Under the pieces are notes generated by a model. That model did no database searches and had not been told where the DNA came from. It was given only the letters and a program-made list of their open reading frames with translations. The position numbers were made by a program, and so were the translations under genes. A stretch of 64,000 bases of DNA from Thiomicrorhabdus indica (GTDB lineage Bacteria > Pseudomonadota > Gammaproteobacteria > Thiomicrospirales > Thiomicrospiraceae), in assembly GCF_004293625.1 (NCBI RefSeq), contig NZ_CP033040.1, positions 1,488,001 to 1,552,000 of the forward strand. The letters run 5' to 3'. Shown in pieces: positions 10,472 to 17,862 of this stretch (its first letter is position 1; the number at the start of each line of letters is the position of its first letter).

Positions 10472-10810
10472 ATGAACATTACCGACCTAATTCAAATGGC
10501 AAAAAACAAACCCGTTGCATTTCAATCAAGTATGCAAGTCATTGACGACAACTATGAATTTACAGAAACAGAATTCAAAAATGGTGAAACGTTAAATCAG
10601 TCTGGGACGAACAATGGTTCTTGTAAGCTATTTGCATTTGCACAGCTTCATGGTTTAGATGAACAATCTACGTTGAACTTATTTGGTGACTTTTATACAA
10701 AAGATGTATTGGAAAATCCGAACGGTGATGACCATCAGAATATTCGTAATTTCATGAAATTTGGTTGGGAAGGAATCGAGTTTTCAGGTGTAGCACTCGT
10801 GCAGAAATAA
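10472..10810 (+). CDS. HopJ family protein
   Basis: A 112-residue acidic protein matching the HopJ family by its features: a helical start, the strongly conserved YEFTETEFKNG segment (about residues 28-38), SGTNNGSCKLFAFAQLHGL, and the C-terminal FGDFYTKDVL ... HQNIRNFMKFGW. The family is named after a Pseudomonas type III effector candidate, but homologs are widespread in aquatic non-pathogens and the function is unknown. A ribosome-binding sequence (GAGGA) precedes the start. It is probably cotranscribed with the FGGY kinase and ends at a strong terminator. Confidence 0.85.
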   Translation: MNITDLIQMAKNKPVAFQSSMQVIDDNYEFTETEFKNGETLNQSGTNNGSCKLFAFAQLHGLDEQSTLNLFGDFYTKDVLENPNGDDHQNIRNFMKFGWEGIEFSGVALVQK

Positions 10811-10824
10811 TAAGTCTCTCGCTC

Positions 10825-10859
10825 AAAAAGGGAAAACGTCAAACGCTCTTCCCTTTTTT
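10825..10859. terminator. Intrinsic terminator between hopJ and cbbY
   Basis: A stem AAAAAGGGAA / TTCCCTTTTT with a 14-base loop, flanked by A and T runs, so it can act on both converging genes. Confidence 0.75.
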
Positions 10860-10904
10860 CATCAATGACTTACAAGTTAAGTACACATAAGAAAGAGATT
10901 CGTT

Positions 10905-11672
10905 TTATTGATGAAATCCTTTGTGGATTTTGGCTATCAACGCTAGGTCCAGATAATGGTGTCCGAATCCTTCTCCTTGTAAAACTTGAAACGCCTGTCC
11001 TGGTTCACCCATTTGATCCAAAACCAAATCTGCCTGACTAAAATCATCATCTTTGGTGTAACCGTTAATCGTGATAATGGTTTTTAAATTCGCAGCGATT
11101 GAAGATTGAATTCCGTTAGACGAATCTTCAAAAGCCATACATTCTTCTGGTTGCAGGTTCATCTGTTCCATTGCCCAAAAGTAAATATCAGGAGCTGGTT
11201 TTTTTGCAGGAACAATATCACCCGCGGCTACTACTTCAAACCAGCTTTCAGAGTCTGCACCCAAAGTGTTTGTTAACAATGCGGTCACGTTTGCCGGCGT
11301 GGTAGTGGTTACAATCGCCATTCGCATTTCTTTTTGACGTGCTTCATTGATTAATCGTTCAACACCCGGTCTAAGAGGAATTTTTCCTTCTGCCATAAGT
11401 TGTTTGTAAAATTCTGTTTTCGAAGCGTGCAGACCTTTAACAAACTCATCGAAATTATCTGGTTTTACGAATTGTGTATTAAACTTTTCCAAATAATATT
11501 TAATGCGTTCCTTTCCACCGGTCACAGCCAACAACTCGCCATACAGAGATTCATCCCAGTTCCAGTCAAGCCCAGCTGCTTCAAAGGCCATATTAAATGC
11601 CGGTCGATGACCGTCTTTTTCTGTATCAGCGAGCGTGCCATCTACATCAAATAGCAGAGCTTTTAGTTCCAT
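10905..11672 (-). CDS. cbbY: HAD-superfamily phosphatase, CbbY-like
   Basis: A 255-residue HAD hydrolase with all four motifs: DVDGTLADTE (residues 9-18, nucleophile Asp9), the Thr motif in IVTTTTP, the Lys in AKKPAPDIY, and EDSSNGI. The DGTLADTE start, the cap sequence HRPAFNMAFEAAGLDW and the GGKERI motif are typical of CbbY, which dephosphorylates xylulose 1,5-bisphosphate, an inhibitor of RuBisCO. This suggests CO2 fixation by the Calvin cycle, although no RuBisCO gene is in the window. It converges on hopJ across a shared terminator. Confidence 0.88.
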   Translation of the reverse strand: MELKALLFDVDGTLADTEKDGHRPAFNMAFEAAGLDWNWDESLYGELLAVTGGKERIKYYLEKFNTQFVKPDNFDEFVKGLHASKTEFYKQLMAEGKIPLRPGVERLINEARQKEMRMAIVTTTTPANVTALLTNTLGADSESWFEVVAAGDIVPAKKPAPDIYFWAMEQMNLQPEECMAFEDSSNGIQSSIAANLKTIITINGYTKDDDFSQADLVLDQMGEPGQAFQVLQGEGFGHHYLDLALIAKIHKGFHQ

Positions 11673-12060
11673 TTGTATTCCTTAATCATTCAAAGTAGTT
11701 GTAAATTTGTTTCTTTAGACAATAGAAAGTGCCAGTTTTACCACGAAAGTTGCTAGTTATTCAGAGCCCACTAGGTAAAAAGTGACGCCATTTTGCGTTG
11801 TTGAGAACTTGATTTCAAGCAATAAATTTTAAATTCTCTACTAAGACCTATTCTAAAAAAAATTTATACAAAGCTTTGTAAGCAGTTTGTTTTAGTTAAG
11901 TTTTATAAAAACGTTCTCCTTGAAAACAGTTAATTTATTGTAAATACGTTAAAATAGAAAGGTTAAATAATGCTTGTCGAGTTTTAGCAAAGCTGATATA
12001 AAACTGCGTTATTGTAAACACGGCACAACAAATCAAAAAAAGTGCTTTAGGAGAGAAACC
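11673..12060. other. 388-bp gap upstream of dksA with a perfect 14-bp palindrome
   Basis: No convincing gene is seen. The frame leading into dksA is open from 11974, but the ribosome-binding site places the start at 12061. At 11867-11880 there is a perfect 14-bp palindrome (TACAAAGCTTTGTA), which could be an operator. A TAAAAT hexamer near 11949 is a possible -10 element without a clear -35. The gap is AT-rich and must hold the cbbY and dksA promoters. Confidence 0.4.
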
Positions 12061-12489
12061 ATGGAAAACAACAGCGATTTTATTGAAAACTATCCAGCTT
12101 ACAGCCCTGAAAAAAATGAAGAGTATATGAGTGATCGCATGCTAGAACATTTTCGTCAAAAATTGGTAGCATGGAAAAGTCAGTTGATTGAAGAAGCGTC
12201 ATCAACGATTTCTCATTTACAAAAAGATTCGAGTACTCCAGCTGATCCAAATGATCGCGCTTCAATGGAAGAAGATTTTGCACTAGAGTTACGTACTCGT
12301 GACCGTGAGCGTAAGTTAATTTCAAAAATTGATAAGTCTTTACGTGACATCGAAAATGGTGAATATGGTTATTGTAAAATGAGCGGTGAAGAAATTGGTT
12401 TAGCGCGAATGGAAGCTCGCCCTACAGCGACATTAACGGTTGCGATGAAACGCAAACAAGAACTTCGCGAAAAACAAGGTGTCGCATAA
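12061..12489 (+). CDS. dksA: DksA-family RNA polymerase-binding factor lacking the zinc cysteines
   Basis: A 142-residue DksA homolog, a secondary-channel factor that works with ppGpp on RNA polymerase. The coiled-coil tip residues are kept (Asp62, Asp65, Ala67, matching E. coli Asp71, Asp74, Ala76), as is the LRTRDRERKL segment. The zinc-finger cysteines are nearly all lost: by position, E. coli Cys114/117/135/138 correspond to Cys105, Ser108, Thr126 and Met129. The protein should therefore fold without zinc, like the DksA2 type. The ATG at 12061 follows TTAGGAGAG; the upstream in-frame extension looks non-coding. Confidence 0.9.
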   Translation: MENNSDFIENYPAYSPEKNEEYMSDRMLEHFRQKLVAWKSQLIEEASSTISHLQKDSSTPADPNDRASMEEDFALELRTRDRERKLISKIDKSLRDIENGEYGYCKMSGEEIGLARMEARPTATLTVAMKRKQELREKQGVA

Positions 12490-12511
12490 GTTTACAGAAC
12501 ATGTAAACTTT
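12488..12511. repeat. Inverted repeat just after dksA
   Basis: A perfect 9-bp inverted repeat (AAGTTTACA / TGTAAACTT) with a 6-base spacer begins inside the dksA stop codon. It is weak as a terminator (AT-rich stem, no T run) but may stabilise the dksA mRNA 3' end. Confidence 0.4.
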
Positions 12512-12645
12512 GACTCAATGAGCTCTCGCTCCAAATTTAGAACGTGTGGTTAAGTTCAAAGCAAGCTTTAAACCTAAACTTTCATTAATTTCCACGCGTT
12601 CTGGTTCACTTCTATCATTCTGATCCTTTTCAATAAGAGAGCTTT

Positions 12646-14268
12646 ATGCCTAAAATCGAAAAGTCATCGCAATACTTTGATCAAATTGTTGATCAACTCT
12701 CAAACCCTGATTTCTACCCTCACCCTGTCAAACTTATCACCAAGATTGAAACTCATATTTCTATTGTTTTCTTGACAGGAGATTATGCTTACAAATTAAA
12801 AAAGCCCGTCAACTTTGGTTTTTTAGACTTTACCCAAATTCCCCAGCGGTTGAAATTCTGTGAGAAAGAGCTAAAACTCAACCAAAGAACCGCCAAAGAG
12901 TTGTATCTTGAGGTAATCCCTCTTTATCTGAATGAAGGACAAATTTCACTCAAACCGAACAGTAATAATTCTGTTATTGACTGCATACTAAAAATGCGCC
13001 AATTTGATCCTAATAATGTCTTAAGCCATTATCTTCAAAAGCATAATCTTCAGCGATCTCAAATCAGTGCCTTAGCGCATCAAATTGCAGACTTACATAT
13101 GAATTCAACTGTGGTTGATATGACGAGTGAGTTTGGTGAGCCTGAAATTGCTCTAAAACCAATGATGGATAACTTTCCTTCTCTTAAACGTTTTATAAGC
13201 ACCCTAACGAATTCAGAACAAGCTTTGCTTACTCTGGAAAAGCTCCATCACACGACATTAGAACAGTTTGATTCAGTCAAACCACTTCTGACAAATCGCA
13301 AGAAAAATGGATTTATCCGTAACTGCCATGGTGATTTGCACCTGGATAATATTACGTTGGTCAACGATTCTCCAGTTCTCTTTGATGCAATTGAATTTAA
13401 CGACTATTTCAGTCATATCGATACTATCAGCGATATGGCATTTTTGCTGATTGATTTGGATTTTCGCCAGCGATCAGCGCTTTCTTACCTCATTCTTTCA
13501 GATTACTTACATTTCACTCAAGATTATTCATCACTCAAAGTTCTGAATTTTTATAAAGTTTACAGAGCGATGGTTCGTGCCAAAATTTCTGCTTTGCAAG
13601 CAGAACAAAATGAAATAGATTCCACAAAATACAATGAGCTGACAGTTAAAACATTACGCTATTTAGCTTTAGCAAACCAGCTGCAATCCAATCAAACACA
13701 GCCAAAAATAATCCTTATCCAAGGTATTTCTGGCGCTGGAAAAAGTGTATTAGCAGAAAAACTAATCCAATACATAGATGCGATTATCATTAGCTCAGAT
13801 AGAACACGAAAAGCACTGTTTAAAATTGAGCCCACCACACGTGTAGATGAAGAACTTCGAAGTGAGTTATATTCTCAAAACATGAACCAGAAAACCTATA
13901 ACGCCCTCTTGAACAATACTCATTTAGCGATTCAGTCTGGATTTAATGTAATTGTCGATGCGACTTTTTTGAGGAAGTCTCATCGTGAAAAATTCTATGA
14001 ACTTGCGAAACAGATAAACGTAGAAAGTTATCTATTCTCAATTGAGGTAGATGAAAAACTTGCATCTGAATCAATTGAAAGTCGCCATAAAACAAATGAC
14101 GACCCTTCTGATGCAGGCACAATGGTCATGCATCAACAAATGAAAGTTTTTGAAAAACCTATGCATACTGAAATACAGACTCAAAATGTTTTAGCTTTAG
14201 ATGCAAAGAAGCTTCGGCACGAACTTCCTGTTTCGCGCATAAAGAAATTTTTGAAGTTGCCGATATAG
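12646..14268 (+). CDS. APH-like kinase fused to a P-loop kinase domain
   Basis: A 540-residue two-domain protein. The N-terminal half is an aminoglycoside-phosphotransferase-fold kinase, with a TGDYAYKLKKPV strand near residue 50, the catalytic loop CHGDLHLDN near residue 227, and the Mg-binding FDAIEFN about 20 residues later. The C-terminal domain is a small AAA_33-type kinase with Walker A GISGAGKS near residue 360. Such fusions are common in proteobacteria and are annotated as bifunctional phosphotransferase/ATP-binding proteins; the substrate is unknown. There is no reason to predict antibiotic resistance. It is transcribed with the exported protein 49 bases downstream or separately. Confidence 0.75.
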   Translation: MPKIEKSSQYFDQIVDQLSNPDFYPHPVKLITKIETHISIVFLTGDYAYKLKKPVNFGFLDFTQIPQRLKFCEKELKLNQRTAKELYLEVIPLYLNEGQISLKPNSNNSVIDCILKMRQFDPNNVLSHYLQKHNLQRSQISALAHQIADLHMNSTVVDMTSEFGEPEIALKPMMDNFPSLKRFISTLTNSEQALLTLEKLHHTTLEQFDSVKPLLTNRKKNGFIRNCHGDLHLDNITLVNDSPVLFDAIEFNDYFSHIDTISDMAFLLIDLDFRQRSALSYLILSDYLHFTQDYSSLKVLNFYKVYRAMVRAKISALQAEQNEIDSTKYNELTVKTLRYLALANQLQSNQTQPKIILIQGISGAGKSVLAEKLIQYIDAIIISSDRTRKALFKIEPTTRVDEELRSELYSQNMNQKTYNALLNNTHLAIQSGFNVIVDATFLRKSHREKFYELAKQINVESYLFSIEVDEKLASESIESRHKTNDDPSDAGTMVMHQQMKVFEKPMHTEIQTQNVLALDAKKLRHELPVSRIKKFLKLPI

Positions 14269-14317
14269 TTAACATAACTTTTAATCGCTTACTTACGATA
14301 AATATCGGTGCCGAATC

Positions 14318-14935
14318 ATGATTTTTACTAAATTTCACTACACCCAAAAATTACAACTCGTTTTATTATTTATCGCCGCAACCGTTCTGTTTTTCTCAAA
14401 TCAAATCTTTGCTGTAGAAACTGAAAATTCAGCTGTAATCATCGCACCCAAAGATGTTGAGGTTTTTGACATACCTTTATTGAGTGCAACGCAAAAAACA
14501 ATTAACAAACGCTTTGCCTCTATTGGCGGTTTTAAGCAATCTCGAGCCAGCTTTAAACAAAAGCATTTTGATAAGTTTTACAGCAACTCTCAACTCGCGG
14601 ACAGCTATTATTTAGATTTTAGGTTTAACAATGCAGGACAAGTGACCAGCTTAACTCGCCTGTATCGCCCCTATAACTATTCTGTGACAGACTCCATTGA
14701 TCAAAACAGTCAAGCATTGACAACCAAGCGTTTAGCACAGAAGTTTGTCAGTTTGCTGGGACAACCAACAGCAATGCAACGCAAAGGATGGGGAGGATTT
14801 CAATCTTATGTCGCTTATATTTGGGAAGATGATGCGATGCGCATCACAATTGATCGTCAGGGCAGTGAATCTTTAGGTAAAGTCTTTATGCGATATGAAA
14901 TAAAAAATACTTCGCTTTACTTAGCAAAAAACTAG
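14318..14935 (+). CDS. Exported protein of unknown function
   Basis: A 205-residue protein with a basic N-terminus followed by a hydrophobic stretch (about residues 14-31, ending near Phe-Ala) that looks like a Sec signal peptide. The mature part is rich in Lys, Gln and aromatic residues and ends with a plausible beta-rich segment. I do not recognise a family. It lies downstream of the APH/P-loop kinase on the same strand. Confidence 0.55.
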   Translation: MIFTKFHYTQKLQLVLLFIAATVLFFSNQIFAVETENSAVIIAPKDVEVFDIPLLSATQKTINKRFASIGGFKQSRASFKQKHFDKFYSNSQLADSYYLDFRFNNAGQVTSLTRLYRPYNYSVTDSIDQNSQALTTKRLAQKFVSLLGQPTAMQRKGWGGFQSYVAYIWEDDAMRITIDRQGSESLGKVFMRYEIKNTSLYLAKN

Positions 14936-15038
14936 AGATTCTTTAAAATTCAGAGAATCTAGCACCTAAGCTCTTGAAATGTTAAACTTTCAATAACAAA
15001 TTCATAAAGTCCTGAAAAGTCTTTTAATGGAGGTTTAC

Positions 15039-15260
15039 ATGGAAATTTCTGCCGGTTTAACCGCCTACAACGGTATTCAGAATAACTTTAACCGACTTGC
15101 TGAAAATACACAGCAAATCGCCAACCCTAATTCTGATAACCAAGACGTTGCCCAAAACTTAATAGACAACAAAATGACACAGACAGATATTGAGGCACTT
15201 GTAAAAGTTTTGAAAACAGAAGATACCTTAATTGGTCAGTTGCTTGATATTAAAGCTTAG
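15039..15260 (+). CDS. Small flagellar rod/hook-like protein
   Basis: A 73-residue protein whose two ends look like a miniature flagellar axial protein. The start (GLTAYNGIQNNFNRLAENTQQIAN) recalls the conserved N-terminal helix and ANxN motif of rod and hook proteins. The end (VLKTEDTLIGQLLDIKA) recalls their conserved C-terminal helix. The ATG at 15039 is preferred to the one at 15027 because TGGAGG lies five bases upstream. No other flagellar gene is in the window. Small orphan proteins of this type occur in other gammaproteobacteria with unknown roles. It overlaps the convergent yqiA gene by four bases. Confidence 0.6.
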   Translation: MEISAGLTAYNGIQNNFNRLAENTQQIANPNSDNQDVAQNLIDNKMTQTDIEALVKVLKTEDTLIGQLLDIKA

Positions 15261-15892
15261 GCATTTTGACAGCTATTTAACCAATCATTTATTAAGGAAA
15301 AAGACTCCTTCAAATGCTGGAAGTCGTGATTCCCACCTGAAAAAACTTTTACCTTTAAGCTCTCTGTTCTTTTTACCGGCCGGTAACATTGGATTGCATA
15401 ATCCACATCAATGACTTCATCCTCCTGATCCATTAATAGAAGAATTGAAGAATTGTGTTTTAAATTTTCTGGCGTTAGTTTCAGTAACTCCTCGATATAA
15501 GAATCTGACACATTAATACTTTCACCAGTATGCGAATTCGTATAACTGCCGATATGTTCATAAAATAAATCAGGATTCAATGCTGGATTAATCATGCAGT
15601 ATGGCAATTGGTACTGTTGACCAAAATATTGCGCATAAAATCCACCTAGAGAAGATCCTATTAAAACAACACTTCCTTTTTTTCTTGCATTACAAACCCA
15701 ATTTTCAATAAACACCAAGGACTGATTTACCTCTCTTTGAGGGTAAGTATAAGCTGTGAAACAAACATCGTTACATTGCTGAAAATAATTAGCTAGCTCC
15801 ATGGCTTTTACACTCTTTTCTGAACTTAAGAATCCATGGATATATAGAATTTGTGTAGGCTTGGTTATGCACTTTTCATGATTAATTTTCAT
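15257..15892 (-). CDS. yqiA: YqiA-like alpha/beta-hydrolase (esterase)
   Basis: A 211-residue alpha/beta-hydrolase of the YqiA/UPF0227 group. It has the oxyanion-region motif YIHGFLSS near residue 17, the nucleophile elbow GSSLGG near residue 80, an acid in DQEDEVI, and the catalytic histidine in GGNHDFQHL. YqiA of E. coli has short-chain esterase activity. One palindrome copy lies in the gene and is read as Tyr-Arg-Pro-Val between the acid and the histidine. It converges with the small flagellar-like gene. Confidence 0.82.
   Translation of the reverse strand: MKINHEKCITKPTQILYIHGFLSSEKSVKAMELANYFQQCNDVCFTAYTYPQREVNQSLVFIENWVCNARKKGSVVLIGSSLGGFYAQYFGQQYQLPYCMINPALNPDLFYEHIGSYTNSHTGESINVSDSYIEELLKLTPENLKHNSSILLLMDQEDEVIDVDYAIQCYRPVKRTESLKVKVFSGGNHDFQHLKESFSLINDWLNSCQNA
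15375..15384. repeat. Iterated palindrome ACCGGCCGGT
   Basis: Exact copy inside yqiA, read as Tyr-Arg-Pro-Val. Confidence 0.9.
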
Positions 15893-15991
15893 AATTCTTT
15901 TTTCTCAAAAATAATGTTTCGTCCAGTTGAATGTATTAGAGTTTAGTAAAGGAAGGATCAAATAATAGAGGATTGCTGTTAAAATAATTGG

Positions 15992-17773
15992 ATGAATAAA
16001 ATACCAATGAAAACGCCTCCGCAGCCAAAAATCCTCCTTAGAAATACAAATTCATCCGTGTTTGAAAAAGCAAAAAGTTTAGGTTTAACCGATCTGCAAG
16101 CCAAGCTTGTCGCAAATCGAATAAACCAAACAGAAGATCTTGAATACATTGTTTTTCCAAAACTTAAAAACCTGCAAAACCCAAATCAACTTTACGGTGC
16201 AAAAAAAGCGGCCGGCATTATTGCAGACGCAATTCAATCAGATGGTTTAATCGTTTTAGCGACTGATTATGACACCGATGGCGTTACCTCTGCTTGGGTC
16301 GCTAGAACCGCTTTGATTGAACATTTTGATGTGCCTGAATCCAGGATTCAACAAATTATTGGCGAACGTAAATCTGGTTACGGAATTACCGAGGAAGTGG
16401 TAGAAAGAATTCTAGAACTTCAACAATCGGTCTCGCTTGTAATTTCAGCCGATCAAGGTTCAAGCGATGAAGCCAGAATTGCTCGTCTGAAATCTCATGG
16501 TATTCAGGTGTGTGTGACAGATCATCACCAAATTCCACTGGAAGGTGTTCCCGAAAGCGCAGTTTGTACAGTTAATCCTCAGCAACCTGAGTGTGATTAT
16601 GACAAAACCGTTGCGGGCTGTTTTGTAATTTTTCTCGTCATGACTCAGGTTAGACAAGAATTAATTCAACGAAATGTGCTTTCTGCAAATTCTCCTACAT
16701 TAAAAAACCTATTAATGAACGTTGCTTTGGGTACTGTCGCAGACAGCGTCAGTCTACAAAGTCCTAATAATCGAGCAGTTGTTTTAGCTGGGCTACAACA
16801 AATTAATCAACTTAACTCGCCAGCATGGCAAGCAATGCGACAGCTAAACAATAATAACCATCAAGATTTTGATGCTGAATTTCTAGGCTTTCAAGTCGCA
16901 ACCCGTATTAATGCCGCTAGCCGAGTCAGTGATGTAACCACCGCTTATCGCTTTTTGACAGCAAAAAGCTTAGAAGAAGCGCAGTATTACCTGCAACAAC
17001 TCGACACCGATAATTTAAACCGCCGTGAACAGCAAAACTCGATGCTTCTGCAAGCATCAGAAATTGCCGACAACCTATATCAACCCGGCCGGTATAGTTT
17101 GGCGATTAAAATGCAGGGCAACGCTGGTATTCAAGGGATTATTGCTTCACGTATAGGTGAAAAATATGGAATACCGACGGTGGCTATGACGGAATTAGAG
17201 GATGGGTATCTTGCAGGAAGTGGACGTGGAATTGTCCCAAATATCGATTTACGAGAAGCGTTTCAATCAATTGAAAATAACCGGCCGGGTATCTTTAAAT
17301 CGATGGGCGGTCATGCTGGTGCAGCCGGTTGCATGATACAACAAATAGATTTTGAAATATTTCAAGAAGAGTTTGAAGCAGCCATTCAAAAGCAGATTGG
17401 TGAAGAACCGCCCTATCCTTTTGTTGAGACAGATGGGGAACTTCAACCTTGGCAATTAACCCCACAATTAATCGACGAGATTAATGCACTACAACCCTTT
17501 GGTCGTGCATGGCCTAGTCCCTGTTTTGCAGGTAAGTTTGCCATAGATGCTGTTAGAGTCATTGGCAAAACTAGAACCCATTTGTCATTTAAGCTGGTAT
17601 CCGAACATCAACAACACATTAATGCTGTTTATTTCAATGCATTAAACGATGCATCTGAGGAAATACCCTTCGCCGTTGGCGATCAAATTAAAATTGCATT
17701 TCAACCCAGCTTGAATCATTTTATGAATCAAACAACATTACAACTGCGAATTTTGACTGCGCAGTTAATGTAA
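15992..17773 (+). CDS. recJ: Single-stranded-DNA-specific exonuclease RecJ (DHH family)
   Basis: A 593-residue DHH/DHHA1 phosphoesterase close in length to E. coli RecJ (577). The manganese-binding motifs are visible as ATDYDTDGVTS (about residue 90), SADQGSSD (about 152) and TDHHQIP (about 175). A conserved glycine-rich MGGHAGAAG block lies near residue 438. RecJ degrades single-stranded DNA 5' to 3' in recombination and mismatch repair. Motif I differs slightly from the usual DYDADG. The RpfE-like gene close by, beyond thrC, supports the call, since recJ and rpfE are neighbours in several proteobacteria. Two near-copies of the palindrome (17084, 17280) fall in the gene. Confidence 0.85.
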   Translation: MNKIPMKTPPQPKILLRNTNSSVFEKAKSLGLTDLQAKLVANRINQTEDLEYIVFPKLKNLQNPNQLYGAKKAAGIIADAIQSDGLIVLATDYDTDGVTSAWVARTALIEHFDVPESRIQQIIGERKSGYGITEEVVERILELQQSVSLVISADQGSSDEARIARLKSHGIQVCVTDHHQIPLEGVPESAVCTVNPQQPECDYDKTVAGCFVIFLVMTQVRQELIQRNVLSANSPTLKNLLMNVALGTVADSVSLQSPNNRAVVLAGLQQINQLNSPAWQAMRQLNNNNHQDFDAEFLGFQVATRINAASRVSDVTTAYRFLTAKSLEEAQYYLQQLDTDNLNRREQQNSMLLQASEIADNLYQPGRYSLAIKMQGNAGIQGIIASRIGEKYGIPTVAMTELEDGYLAGSGRGIVPNIDLREAFQSIENNRPGIFKSMGGHAGAAGCMIQQIDFEIFQEEFEAAIQKQIGEEPPYPFVETDGELQPWQLTPQLIDEINALQPFGRAWPSPCFAGKFAIDAVRVIGKTRTHLSFKLVSEHQQHINAVYFNALNDASEEIPFAVGDQIKIAFQPSLNHFMNQTTLQLRILTAQLM

Positions 17774-17803
17774 GATTCTTGAATAAAGCAAACTCCTGAA
17801 ACG

Positions 17804-17843
17804 AAAAAAGCACGCCATTTATTTATTAATGACGTGCTTTTTA
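17804..17843. terminator. Bidirectional terminator between recJ and thrC
   Basis: A 14-bp stem with one mismatch (AAAAAGCACGCCAT against ATGACGTGCTTTTT) and A/T runs on both sides, placed between convergent genes. Confidence 0.8.
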
Positions 17844-17862
17844 CTTAAAAACTGAATGAGGC

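Noticed and set aside
10472..10810. Reading HopJ as evidence of a type III secretion effector
   Set aside because: The family name is historical; it is common in non-pathogens and no secretion genes are nearby.
12646..14268. Aminoglycoside resistance
   Set aside because: The domain fold is shared with many metabolic kinases, and the fusion with a P-loop kinase is a standard chromosomal protein.
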